Shown: positions 11,116 through 19,380 of the stretch, in pieces
Layout of the letters: each line of letters opens with the position of its first letter
Numbering within the stretch: the stretch's first letter is position 1
NCBI RefSeq assembly: GCF_018614585.1
Contig: NZ_JAGGOI010000042.1
Span: 1-60,724 of the forward strand
Direction of reading: 5' to 3'
From: Streptomyces sp. ISL-1
GTDB lineage: Bacteria; Actinomycetota; Actinomycetes; Streptomycetales; Streptomycetaceae
Length of the DNA: 60,724 nucleotides
The notes under the pieces: generated by a model
Seen by the model: only the letters and a program-made list of their open reading frames with translations
What the model was told of the DNA's origin: nothing
The model's database searches: none
Program-made: the position numbers and the translations under genes

Positions 11116-12881
11116 CGGGCGTCGCTCCAGGTGTCGTGGTCATGGACCGTTTCGGACAGCACGTCCTCGGCGAGCGGGGAGGGTAGGCGGACGTAACCGG
11201 CTTCGCGGTCGGCCTTGCGTTTCCAGCGCGTCAGCAGGTTGGCCTTGGCGGGCAGCGGTACGCCCGCGAGCAGCGCGGCGAGCCGCGGCGGGCAGCCGTA
11301 CTGGTCCGCGTACGCCTGGAGGGTGGCCCGGACCTCGGCCCACAGGGCGCGCTCGGTCTGCGGATGCAGGTCGGCGACGGCGGCGAGCATCTCGGCGACG
11401 TGGTTGACCAGCAGGCAGTAGACGACCCGGTCCCAGCCGCACTGTGCGTCGTACGTCATGGGGCCGGCGACCTCGGCGGGCAGCCCGTCGAGGGCGTCGG
11501 CGTGGTGCTCGGGGACGAGCTTGGTGCCCTCCAGGTCGCGGAAGAGGACCTGCGCGGGCATGCCCTCCTCGTCGACGCAGACGAGGACGTTCTGCAGGTG
11601 CGGCTCCAGGACCAGGCCGTGGTCGAAGTACGCGGCCAGGACGGGCGGGACGAGCAGCTTCAGGTACGCCGACCACCAGTCGAGGGCGGTCTTGGGCCCT
11701 GCCCCGTCGAGGAGCCGGGAGATGTGGCCGGGACCGGTCGGGTACTCGTCGGCGACGGCCGCCGCGAGCAGCGGGGTGGTCGCGGGCATGAGGCGGGCCG
11801 AGAGTCCCTCACGGACGATCACGCCGAAGCCTTCGAGCAGGGCGCGGTCCGGAGCACCGTCGGGCCCCGGCAGAAGCAGGCTTCGGTAGGCGGGCTCGCG
11901 GAGCACGGCGCTGCCGGGAAAGCGGGTGGCCATGTCGTTCAGGACCGGCTCCAGCAGCCGGGTCATGGCCACCGCGCCGGACAGCTCGTAACTGGCGTTT
12001 TTGCGCAGGCAGTTGGTGATGCGGACGTTCAGGCTGAACTTCAGGAACGTGTCGCCGTCGTACAGGGTGCGTACGGACGCGGTGGCGGCGAACGGCTGCC
12101 CGGCCAGGCCCAGGTCGAGGATGTCGCCCCGCTCGACGGCCGCGCGCAGCCCGGGGTTACCGCTCAGCATCTCGTACTGCCACGGGTGGGCGGGCAGCAG
12201 CCGGTAGCCGGCCGGGACGTCGAAACGCAGCCGGTCGAGCACGTCGGCGGCGCCGCGCGCGGCGGTCTCTTGCGCGATGAGATGCTCGCGCACCGCGAGG
12301 TGGCGGAGGGGGAAGGAGGCCCCGGTCTCGGGCGCGTACGACAGCCAGGAGGCGGTGTCGCCGCTGCGGGCCTTCGGCGTGGGATGAAAGCGATGGCCGA
12401 ACAGCAGGGACTGCTCGGAGGCCAGGTAGGTGGCGAGCCTGTCCGCGACGGCGTCGCCCGGCTGGGGCCGTGCGGCGCGTACGCCGAGCGCGACCGTGAC
12501 CGCCTGGTGGCTGGAGGCGATCTGATCCAGGAACTCCTCGTTGCGCACGCCCGTGCGCGACGACAGCTCGTCCTGCGTGTACGCGGCGAGGCGCCGCCAG
12601 TCCACCGCCACCCAGTCGCCGTCGCGCTGCTCCCGCACCGACCCGGTGAAGCGGTGCGCGCCCAGCAGCGACGTACGGCGCAGGGCGACGCGCAGCAGTA
12701 CGCCGCGGCGGGGAAGACGCAGCAGCAGGTGGCCGTCGGTGACGGCGGTCTGGTGCTCAGGGCCGGGCATCTCTCTCAACAGGCAGTTGAGGAGGGTGTG
12801 GGCCACGGCGTCGTCTGCGGTGGGAAGTCCGCTGGGGGTGGCGGAAACGGGGGTGGTACCGATCGAATCGGTCAGCGACAT
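11112..12881 (-). CDS. NIS siderophore synthetase (IucA/IucC family), copy 2
   Basis: 589 residues from the ATG at 12881 (CTGGAG upstream); the extended frame to 13139 overlaps the previous gene and is not supported. The protein condenses citrate or a related carboxylate with an amine or alcohol using ATP. Visible IucA/IucC features are GHRFHPTPK (162-170), HPWQ (232-235), the ATP-site lysine region FLKFSLNVRITN (279-290), LEPHLQN (425-431) and FRDLEG (447-452), followed by the FhuF-like C-terminal domain. It is the third gene of a four-gene operon. Confidence 0.93.
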   Translation of the reverse strand: MSLTDSIGTTPVSATPSGLPTADDAVAHTLLNCLLREMPGPEHQTAVTDGHLLLRLPRRGVLLRVALRRTSLLGAHRFTGSVREQRDGDWVAVDWRRLAAYTQDELSSRTGVRNEEFLDQIASSHQAVTVALGVRAARPQPGDAVADRLATYLASEQSLLFGHRFHPTPKARSGDTASWLSYAPETGASFPLRHLAVREHLIAQETAARGAADVLDRLRFDVPAGYRLLPAHPWQYEMLSGNPGLRAAVERGDILDLGLAGQPFAATASVRTLYDGDTFLKFSLNVRITNCLRKNASYELSGAVAMTRLLEPVLNDMATRFPGSAVLREPAYRSLLLPGPDGAPDRALLEGFGVIVREGLSARLMPATTPLLAAAVADEYPTGPGHISRLLDGAGPKTALDWWSAYLKLLVPPVLAAYFDHGLVLEPHLQNVLVCVDEEGMPAQVLFRDLEGTKLVPEHHADALDGLPAEVAGPMTYDAQCGWDRVVYCLLVNHVAEMLAAVADLHPQTERALWAEVRATLQAYADQYGCPPRLAALLAGVPLPAKANLLTRWKRKADREAGYVRLPSPLAEDVLSETVHDHDTWSDAR

Positions 12882-12975
12882 AAACGGCTCCAGCGGATGC
12901 GGAGAGAGCGGAGGTTCAGGGACGGAGGGCGGCGTTTCCCGTGGCCGGCCGGGGGCTCGGGGAGTGCGGGGGCGC

Positions 12976-14754
12976 TCATCGTGCCATCGCCGCCCGCAGG
13001 AGGTAGTTGGGGCCGGTGGTGTAGTGCTTGTTGATGTCTGCTGCCCCCGAACGCTCCTTGGTGAGCAGCGTTCCCGCGGTGACCATCGCCTTGACCGGCA
13101 GCTCGTGAGCGTCGAGCACATGGGCGCGCAGGATCCCACCGGGCTCCCCAGCCCCGGTACCGAGCCGGTCGACGGCCTCGGTGAGCCGGTCGCGTACGAG
13201 GTCCAGCAGCGTCCCCAGCGGGGCGCGGCCCCGTCGGGCGAGCCCGAAGGCGTAGGCCCCGGTGCACAGGTGGACGGTAATGGTGGTGAACAGGTCGGTG
13301 ATCGGCCTGTCGTCCTCGCCGAAGATCCGGGCGTCGTCGAAGTCGGACGGCTCCGGGGCGTGGGCTCCCAGAGTCTCTCGCATCCGGGCGGTGTTGATCC
13401 GCGGGCCGTCGTTGTCCTTGAGCAGCAGCCGTAGACGGGTTCGGCCGTCCCCGTCCCGGTCCAGGACGACGGAGATGTTCTGCTGGTGGGACTCCAGCGC
13501 GATGCCGTAGCCGAAGAGCGTGGTCTGCCAGTCGAAGAGCAGGGTGAGGCAGGCGTCGAGCAGCGCGATCGGGTCGCCGCCGTAGAAGCGGTTGGCGAGG
13601 TGGTCGATCACCATACCGCCGCTTGGTGCCTCGCTCAGCAGGGCGGCCATGGGCGTCACGACGGCGGCGTCGAGTCCGGCGGGGTAGCGGCGGGCGAGTA
13701 CGGCGAGGAGTTCGTGCCCGACGTGGGCGTACACCGTCTCGTCGGCGTGCAGGACCGTGTCGCGGAAGCGCGGCTCGCGGGCGACTACCGTTCCCAGTAG
13801 GCGCTGGCCGGCGGCGCCGTCGACGAGGGTGCCCGGCTTGATGGTGCGGCGGTTGCGCAGGCCCAGGGTGGCGGTGGCGAGCGGCAGCTTGAGGTGGAGG
13901 GTGGGGTCGGCGGCGAGAGCCACCGTACGCATCGACAGGGTCGGTACGGCCTCGAGATACGGGTGGTCGGCGAGCACGGCGCGGTCTTGGAGGCCCGTCG
14001 CCCGCAGTGCCTCGTGCAGGGGCGCTCCGACGGTGAGCGGGTGGACGGGGAGGGCGATATGGCTGTGGGAGAGCTCCGGGAGGCCGAGGATCGCCGGCGT
14101 GGGCCACCGGTCGGGAAGCCGGGCGGTGCCACCCGGGACGGTGAGGGCCTCGCGCGGCACGGCGATCCAGCGCAGCGCGAAGCGGGGGTGGAACTCGGGG
14201 GCGTAGGCGCGCAGCTGCTCTTCGTCCAGGCCGGAGCGTCCTCGCGCGGTGGGGTAGACCGGGTGGTCGTGGCGGGCAGCGAGGGTGTCGTGTGCGAGGC
14301 CGCCAGCAAGGCCCGTCCAGTCGGCGGGGTCGGCGCCGTGGCGGTTGGTGAGACGGCCGGTGACTTCCTCGCGGGTGCGGGCGTGCAGCCGCATAGTGGC
14401 CAGGGTCTGGCGGCACTCCTCGGCGAAGGCACCGAAGCCGGCCCGGTCGGCGGGGTGCGCGTGCGCGCTCAGGGCGGCGAGGACTTCGTCGGGGGACACA
14501 AGCTCACGGCCGTCCGACTCCCGTACGAGCAGCGGCAGTCGCGCGGTGTACGTGCTCTGGAAGCCGTCCTCGACGACCGGGAGCAGTAGGGCGTCACCGT
14601 CCGCGTCGTGGGCGAGCCGCAGCCAGAGGCCGTCCTCCCGCTCCACCGGCGTGGAGCGGGTGCGCAGGCCCGCGGCGTCCTCGCGCAGCAGCGCACCGAG
14701 CACGCGCAGCAGCAGGTCCGCCTTCGTGTCGACGGCTGTGGTGGTCACCGTCAT
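12976..14754 (-). CDS. NIS siderophore synthetase (IucA/IucC family), copy 1
   Basis: 592 residues from the ATG at 14754, which overlaps the stop of the ATP-grasp gene by ATGA. IucA/IucC features are HPVYPTARGR (164-173), PTLSMRTV with LHLKL (271-290) and the ATP/metal segment ESHQQN (421-426). It is clearly divergent from the second synthetase, so the two probably perform different condensations. The longer frame to 14988 lies inside the ATP-grasp gene and is rejected. A 95-bp gap, unusual in this otherwise overlapping operon, separates it from the next synthetase. Confidence 0.93.
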   Translation of the reverse strand: MTVTTTAVDTKADLLLRVLGALLREDAAGLRTRSTPVEREDGLWLRLAHDADGDALLLPVVEDGFQSTYTARLPLLVRESDGRELVSPDEVLAALSAHAHPADRAGFGAFAEECRQTLATMRLHARTREEVTGRLTNRHGADPADWTGLAGGLAHDTLAARHDHPVYPTARGRSGLDEEQLRAYAPEFHPRFALRWIAVPREALTVPGGTARLPDRWPTPAILGLPELSHSHIALPVHPLTVGAPLHEALRATGLQDRAVLADHPYLEAVPTLSMRTVALAADPTLHLKLPLATATLGLRNRRTIKPGTLVDGAAGQRLLGTVVAREPRFRDTVLHADETVYAHVGHELLAVLARRYPAGLDAAVVTPMAALLSEAPSGGMVIDHLANRFYGGDPIALLDACLTLLFDWQTTLFGYGIALESHQQNISVVLDRDGDGRTRLRLLLKDNDGPRINTARMRETLGAHAPEPSDFDDARIFGEDDRPITDLFTTITVHLCTGAYAFGLARRGRAPLGTLLDLVRDRLTEAVDRLGTGAGEPGGILRAHVLDAHELPVKAMVTAGTLLTKERSGAADINKHYTTGPNYLLRAAMAR

Positions 14755-15941
14755 GGGGTGAACTCCCAGCGCTGAGCGGCGAGGAAGTCGGCCACGACCC
14801 GGTCGATGGATTCCTGATCGGTGCCGGTGGCCCGGAGCACGCCGAGGTAGTCGCGGTTCGTGTGGTACAGATCGTGCCACTCGCCGACCTCGCGTAGCGG
14901 CCGGTACGTCAGGTTCACACCGTCCACGACGAGATCGGCGGCCGCCGGGGCTGATGTCAGCGTGCCGGCCCTGTCGGCGCAAGGGCATTCGAGCCGGGCT
15001 GTGCCGTCGTTACGGGCGCCCAGGTCGGCGGGCAGGGGCTCGCCCAGGTGCGTACGGAGGATGTGCTCGAAGAGCGGGATGTCCATCAACTGAGCGAGGA
15101 GAAGGTCGCACTGGTCGCCGATGGCACGGTAGTTGACCTCGATGATGCGTGCGCGGCCCGCATGCACCACGAATTCGGTGTGGCACGCGCCGAAGCCGAC
15201 GCCGAGGGCGTCGAGCTGGGCGAGGATCTGCTCCACGACCGGCTCGGGGTGGGCGGGGACGAAGGTAAGCCGTTCCTCGATGAAGTACGGCGGCGGGGAC
15301 AGCTCGGTGTGGAAGCCGCCCAGGACGTGGCGTACGCGGCCGTCGCCGAGCGTTTCGAGGGTGTACAGCTCACCGGCGAGGTACTCCTCGACGACCAGCG
15401 CCGCTTCCGGGCGCCGCTCCTGGATCTCCTTGCAGCGCAGCAGGAGGTCCTCGGGGCCGTCGGCGAGCACCACGTCCTCGCTGGCCACGCCCTCGCGGGG
15501 CTTGACGACGCACGGGAACGGCACGTCGAGGCCGGTGAGTACGGCCGGGTCCTGGCCGGCGGCCAGCTCGGTCGACCACACCTTGTCCGCCCCGGTCGCG
15601 GCGAGGTGGCGGCGCATGTGCGCCTTGTCCTTGGCGCGCAGCGCGGCCTGCCAGGGCTTGGCGGGGAGCCCGAAGTAGTCCGCGGCGAGGGCGGCCTGGG
15701 TCTGCAGGTGGTCGCTGTTGGTGAAGACCGCGTCGGGTGTGTGGTGGGTCGATATCCGGGTGATGACCGCGCGGAAGTCGCGTACGTCGCACTCCAGGAT
15801 CTCGATGTCCGGGCACGTGCGGCGGTGGGCCTGAGGCTGGTCGGTGAGCACGGTGACGCTGAGGCCGAGCCGGGCGGCGGCGGGGAGGAAGCCTTCGGTG
15901 ACCGAGTCGGTGGGGTTCAGTGCGAGCAGGTACAACCGCAT
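14751..15941 (-). CDS. ATP-grasp ligase of siderophore cluster
   Basis: 396 residues with an ATP-grasp fold: pre-ATP-grasp domain (1-105), then AKDKAHMRRHL, the central PFPCVVKPREGVAS strand, VVEEYLAGELYTLETL and the metal-binding FGACHTEFVV...IIEVNYRAIGDQ region. Such ligases (for example PvsA/XssA) add an amino acid to a carboxylate in NIS pathways. It is the first gene of the operon and faces the iron boxes at 16.05-16.14 kb, so iron repression is expected. Confidence 0.88.
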   Translation of the reverse strand: MRLYLLALNPTDSVTEGFLPAAARLGLSVTVLTDQPQAHRRTCPDIEILECDVRDFRAVITRISTHHTPDAVFTNSDHLQTQAALAADYFGLPAKPWQAALRAKDKAHMRRHLAATGADKVWSTELAAGQDPAVLTGLDVPFPCVVKPREGVASEDVVLADGPEDLLLRCKEIQERRPEAALVVEEYLAGELYTLETLGDGRVRHVLGGFHTELSPPPYFIEERLTFVPAHPEPVVEQILAQLDALGVGFGACHTEFVVHAGRARIIEVNYRAIGDQCDLLLAQLMDIPLFEHILRTHLGEPLPADLGARNDGTARLECPCADRAGTLTSAPAAADLVVDGVNLTYRPLREVGEWHDLYHTNRDYLGVLRATGTDQESIDRVVADFLAAQRWEFTP

Positions 15942-16045
15942 GGGCGGTGACCCCTTCCGAGTCGAGGACGTGGGGACGGGCGGCGTGGGGAGAGGTCGGC
16001 GGCGGTGCAGGCACCGACCGGCCTTCGACCTCGGCGGCAGCCCAA

Positions 16046-16064
16046 GTTAGGTAACCCTAAGTTA
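16046..16064. promoter_or_regulatory. iron box, left copy
   Basis: The sequence TTAGGTAACCCTAAG (16047-16061) with its flanks resembles the 19-bp DtxR/DmdR iron box, with the half-sites imperfectly paired. It lies about 105 bp upstream of the ATP-grasp ATG and would serve the leftward operon. Confidence 0.65.
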
Positions 16065-16122
16065 TCAACTTCCGTGCGACTCACGGAAATCGACCCCTTG
16101 ATCGCCAGGGTGGGCACTCGAC

Positions 16123-16141
16123 TAAGGTAAGGCTTACCTTT
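16123..16141. promoter_or_regulatory. iron box, right copy
   Basis: TAAGGTAAGGCTTACCTTT is a nearly perfect palindrome matching the actinobacterial DmdR1/DtxR iron-box consensus. It sits 49 bp upstream of the FhuF ATG at 16190 and probably represses the rightward gene when iron is sufficient. Together with the left copy it makes this a divergent iron-regulated promoter. Confidence 0.85.
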
Positions 16142-16189
16142 TCATTTTGTGACGCCCAAGCTACCGTGCCGCTCCATGAAGGACTGCCG

Positions 16190-17041
16190 ATGACCATGGC
16201 CACAGGGACCGCGACAGCCGGCCCCGCCGTGACCGCGGCCTCCGCGCTCGCCCGTACCTACCTCGACCTCGTGGCCTCGTGCGAAGCGCTGAACGTGCGG
16301 ATCGCTTCCGTGGCACCCGAAGCGCACCTCGACGGGGCCGAACTGACGCGGAGCGAGAAAGCGCTGGACGCCTTCATCGGCGCCGAGGCCGCCCGCATCC
16401 GGGAACATCACAGACACACGCCCCGCAGGGACGTCGCCGCCTCCCGCGTCCTGCACGACTACCTCTGGTCCGTCAGTCTGCTGATGAGCGGCCCCTGGTA
16501 CCTGGAGCGGCGCGTGCCGCGCATCGCCCGGCAGGATGTCCGCATCGACGTCGCGGCGGCTGCGTTCGAGATCGTCCCGGGTTCCGACTTCGCCTGCCTG
16601 TCCGACGACCCGGCGGCCGGGATGCCCGGTGTCCGGGTGGTGGCACACGAAGAGGCGCTGCGCGCCGAGCTGCGCGCCGCCGTTGCCGACCACGTAGGAC
16701 CTTTACTGGCGGCTGTGGGGCCCCATGCACGCCGCAGGCCAAGGGCCTTGTGGGGCATGGCCGCCGACGACCTGGTCTCCGGGATCTGGTACCTCGGCCG
16801 CATGCTCGACCAGGAGGACCGAGCGATCCAGGCCGCGACCGAGCTGCTTCCGAAGGCCATTCCGCCCTTCCCCGGCGGCGCCGACTTCCGCCGGCTGGCG
16901 GGCCGCGACGGGCGGCGGCACCCGACCCGCACACGCCTCGGCTGCTGCATGTACTACACCTTCGACGCCGCCCAGGCGTGCTCGACGTGTCCCCGGACCT
17001 GTGACTCGGAGCGCCTGCGGAGGGTGGAGGACTCGGGCTGA
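16190..17041 (+). CDS. FhuF-like [2Fe-2S] ferric-siderophore reductase
   Basis: 283 residues from the ATG at 16190 with GAAGGA upstream, preferred over the GTG at 16166. The C-terminal CC-x10-C-x2-C motif (GCCMYYTFDAAQACSTC) is the [2Fe-2S] ligand set of the FhuF family, which reduces ferric siderophores in the cytoplasm to release iron. It is divergent from the biosynthesis operon and has the better of the two iron boxes in its promoter. It likely recovers iron from the siderophore made by this cluster. Confidence 0.88.
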   Translation: MTMATGTATAGPAVTAASALARTYLDLVASCEALNVRIASVAPEAHLDGAELTRSEKALDAFIGAEAARIREHHRHTPRRDVAASRVLHDYLWSVSLLMSGPWYLERRVPRIARQDVRIDVAAAAFEIVPGSDFACLSDDPAAGMPGVRVVAHEEALRAELRAAVADHVGPLLAAVGPHARRRPRALWGMAADDLVSGIWYLGRMLDQEDRAIQAATELLPKAIPPFPGGADFRRLAGRDGRRHPTRTRLGCCMYYTFDAAQACSTCPRTCDSERLRRVEDSG

Positions 17042-17076
17042 CCGCGGCGGAAACGGCGGCGGGCCGGCACCGGGGC

Positions 17077-17093
17077 GTACGGCTTCTCCGTAC
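17077..17093. terminator. small hairpin between convergent genes
   Basis: A 6-bp stem GTACGG / CCGTAC with a 5-nt loop lies between the end of fhuF and the end of the binding-protein stub. The stem is short and lacks a T-run, so a terminator role is only plausible. Confidence 0.35.
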
Positions 17094-17129
17094 ACCTCCG
17101 ACGTCGGCCCGGCAGTCGTGATGTGACGC

Positions 17130-17381
17130 TTACTTCGCCGGATCGACCTTGAAGACCTTCGCCATGTCGTCGAAGGCCAGATTGGTGCCCTGGAGCGAGA
17201 CGGAGGTCATCCAGACGGCGTCGTCGACCTCGTGGGACTGACCCTTCTGTACGGCATTGAGCCGCTTCCACAGCGGGTTCGCGAGGAACTTCTTCTTGCG
17301 CTCCTCGCCGCCGGAGAAGGTCGTGATCAAGATGTGGTCGGCGTCCGCCTGCCCGATCTGCTCCTCGCTGATCTCGCCCAC
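17130..17381 (-). pseudogene. siderophore-binding lipoprotein, 3' stub
   Basis: 83 residues match the C-terminal end of a FecB/FatB-type iron-siderophore ABC binding protein (ADADHILITTFSGGEERKKK...NPLWKRLNAVQKG...DDAVWMTSVSLQGTN). The N-terminal three quarters, including the signal peptide, are missing. At about 17380 the sequence switches to a peptidase gene on the other strand. The transporter genes expected beside a siderophore cluster have therefore been lost at this junction. Confidence 0.8.
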
Positions 17382-17930
17382 CCATCACCTGATCGCCGAC
17401 ATGGAGCGGTTGCGGAAACACCTCGGCATCGACTGCTGGCTACTCTACGGCGGCTCATGGGGGCTCCACGCTCCTCCTGGCCTACGCCGCCGAGCAGCAC
17501 CCGCAGCACGTGTCGGAGATCGTCATCTCCAGCGTCACCACGACGCGGCGCTCGGAGATCGACTGGCTCTACCGGGGCGCCGGGCGCATCTTCCTCGAGC
17601 AGTGGGAACGCTTCCTCGCGGGCGCTCCCGGCACGCCGCGCGACGGCGACATCGTGGCGGCGTACGCCCGCCCTATAAAGCACCCCGACGCCGCCGTACG
17701 CGCGAAGGCCACGGCTGACTGGTGCGCCTGGGAGGACGCGGTCCTGTCCGGCGAAACGAACGGCGCCTCCCGCCCGTACGGTGACCGCCCCCCAGCCGCC
17801 CAACTGGCCCTCGTACGCATCTGTGGCAGCAGGACCTGGCGGAGTGGGACCGCCGAGATCGACGCCGCGATACGCCCGACGTCCCCGCCCCGTACGCCCC
17901 TGCCGTGAACCAGGCGCTGTCACAGTTCTG
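17382..17930 (+). pseudogene. proline iminopeptidase, truncated and frameshifted
   Basis: The segment HLIADMERLRKHLGIDCWLLYGGSWG is the nucleophile-elbow region (GGSWG) of S33 proline iminopeptidases. An extra G in the run at 17458-17462 shifts the frame; beyond it the match resumes (AEQHPQHVSEIVISSVTTTRRSEIDWLYRGAGRIF...). The 5' third is missing at the junction with the binding-protein stub, and the C-terminus, with the catalytic Asp and His, is also absent. It is not functional. Confidence 0.75.
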
Positions 17931-17990
17931 ACCGCCCGAGCGGACCGGTGGCGGCCACTCGACACGCCATCGGTCGGGAGGCGAACGACC

Positions 17991-18545
17991 ATGACCCATA
18001 CGCTCAGCACCCCACGTGCCCGTCGGCATCCGCCCCTTGCGGGTGAGGTCGTCCTCGGTGTGGACACCCACTGGGATGCCCATGTCGCTGCCGCGGTCTC
18101 CCATCTGGGGGCGGTCATCGGCACCGAAACCTTCCCTGCCACCGCGGCCGGCTATCGCCAACTGCTGGAGTGGGCCAGCCGGTTGGGCACAGTTTGTAGG
18201 GCCGGTGTGGAGGGGACCGGCAGCTACGGTGCGGCGCTGTCCCGCTATCTGCTGGCGCAGCATGTCGAGGTGTTCGAGGTGAACCGGCCCGACCGTACGG
18301 TCCGCCGGCGGCGCGGGAAGTCGGACATGGCCGATGCCCAGGCCGCCGCTCAGGCCGTGCTCAGCGGTCGCGCGCAGGCCCGGGCCAAGTCCGGCGACGG
18401 GCCGGTGCAGATCGCCCGGATGTTCAAACTCGCCAAGGACTCCGCCGTCAAGGCTCGCACCCAGGCGGTCAACCAGCTCAAGGCCGTCCTGGTCACCGCC
18501 GACCCCGTCGTGCGCGAAGAACTGCCGCCGTGCAATGCGGCACGC
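17991..18545 (+). pseudogene. IS110-family transposase, 3'-truncated
   Basis: From the ATG at 17991 about 180 residues match the N-terminal DEDD (RuvC-like) domain of IS110 transposases: LGVDTHWDAHVAA, VEGTGSYGAALSRYL, and SDMADAQAAAQAV with its paired acidic residues. The helical spacer region continues to about VREEL. The C-terminal transposase_20 domain with its catalytic serine is missing, and the frame runs on into antisense sequence of the next gene. Confidence 0.8.
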
Positions 18546-18553
18546 CGCCTGTC

Positions 18554-19267
18554 TCAGGTGCGGGCCGGCGGCGAGTCTTCTGCCCGGCCCCGTATGAGAC
18601 GCGGGATCCGCCCGGCTTTCGGCGCGCCCGCGCGAGTCATTCCGACAGACGTGAGCGTCGCTGCCGCCACCGTGGCGGCAGCGGTGAACGCGACGACCAG
18701 CCAGACACCCCCGACAGGGGCGTTCGTCTGCGGCGGGGCGAACCCTGCGGGCACCGCGTACACCACGAGCCGGTCTCCTGCCTCCGCGTCGGCGGGGCAC
18801 GCCTTCCCCAGCGGGACGAAGTCCGACTCCCTGAGGGTCCGTTCGAGTTCCGTACCGTCGAGCCGCTCCAGCGAGCACTCCCACCAGGATCCAGTGACCT
18901 TTCCCGTCGGCGCGTTCCTCTCATGCCGAACGGCCTTGGTGACGACGGTCTCCAGCGGCTTGCCCCACACGTCGAGCACGGCCTGGTCGAGAAACGTCAG
19001 CAACCCCACGGCCAGCAGACACTCCACGATCGCGGCCGCCCCGAAGTGCCAAGGACCAAGACGGATGAAACACACGGCGATCAGCGCGAACCCCACGCCA
19101 AGGAGCAACAGACCCGCAACGACGGCCACCGCCGGGCCAGGCCACCACGCGGGAACGAGCACCACCGCGACCACGGCCAGCCCGCACGTCAGCACCGAAG
19201 CGGTGACCCCCACCAGCCCACCGGCCACCCACAACCGCGGTCTCCCGCTCACCGACACCTCCCCCAC
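18554..19267 (-). CDS. four-helix membrane protein
   Basis: 237 residues with three N-terminal membrane helices (about 13-40, 44-66 and 73-95), an external domain of about 85 residues holding two cysteines (WWECSLERLDG, LGKACPADA), a fourth helix (about 185-207) and a basic tail. Small Streptomyces proteins of this layout are common, but I do not recognise a named family. The 3' end abuts the broken IS110 gene, so a few native C-terminal residues may be lost. Confidence 0.6.
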   Translation of the reverse strand: MGEVSVSGRPRLWVAGGLVGVTASVLTCGLAVVAVVLVPAWWPGPAVAVVAGLLLLGVGFALIAVCFIRLGPWHFGAAAIVECLLAVGLLTFLDQAVLDVWGKPLETVVTKAVRHERNAPTGKVTGSWWECSLERLDGTELERTLRESDFVPLGKACPADAEAGDRLVVYAVPAGFAPPQTNAPVGGVWLVVAFTAAATVAAATLTSVGMTRAGAPKAGRIPRLIRGRAEDSPPART

Positions 19268-19380
19268 TGCCTAAGCGTCCCGTGCGCTTTCATTCCCAGC
19301 TGCGAGCGGTCCGACCCACGCGCGAGCGACTATTCCATGCCCGACCGACCCACGTGTCGCCCCAACTGAGACGACCTGCA

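Noticed and set aside
11364..13034. 556-codon plus-strand frame across the siderophore operon
   Set aside because: Antisense of the second NIS synthetase; low-complexity composition.
12872..14416. 514-codon minus-strand frame
   Set aside because: Arg/Pro-rich alternate frame of the first NIS synthetase; only its last 35 codons, after an internal ATG, were kept as a possible small ORF.
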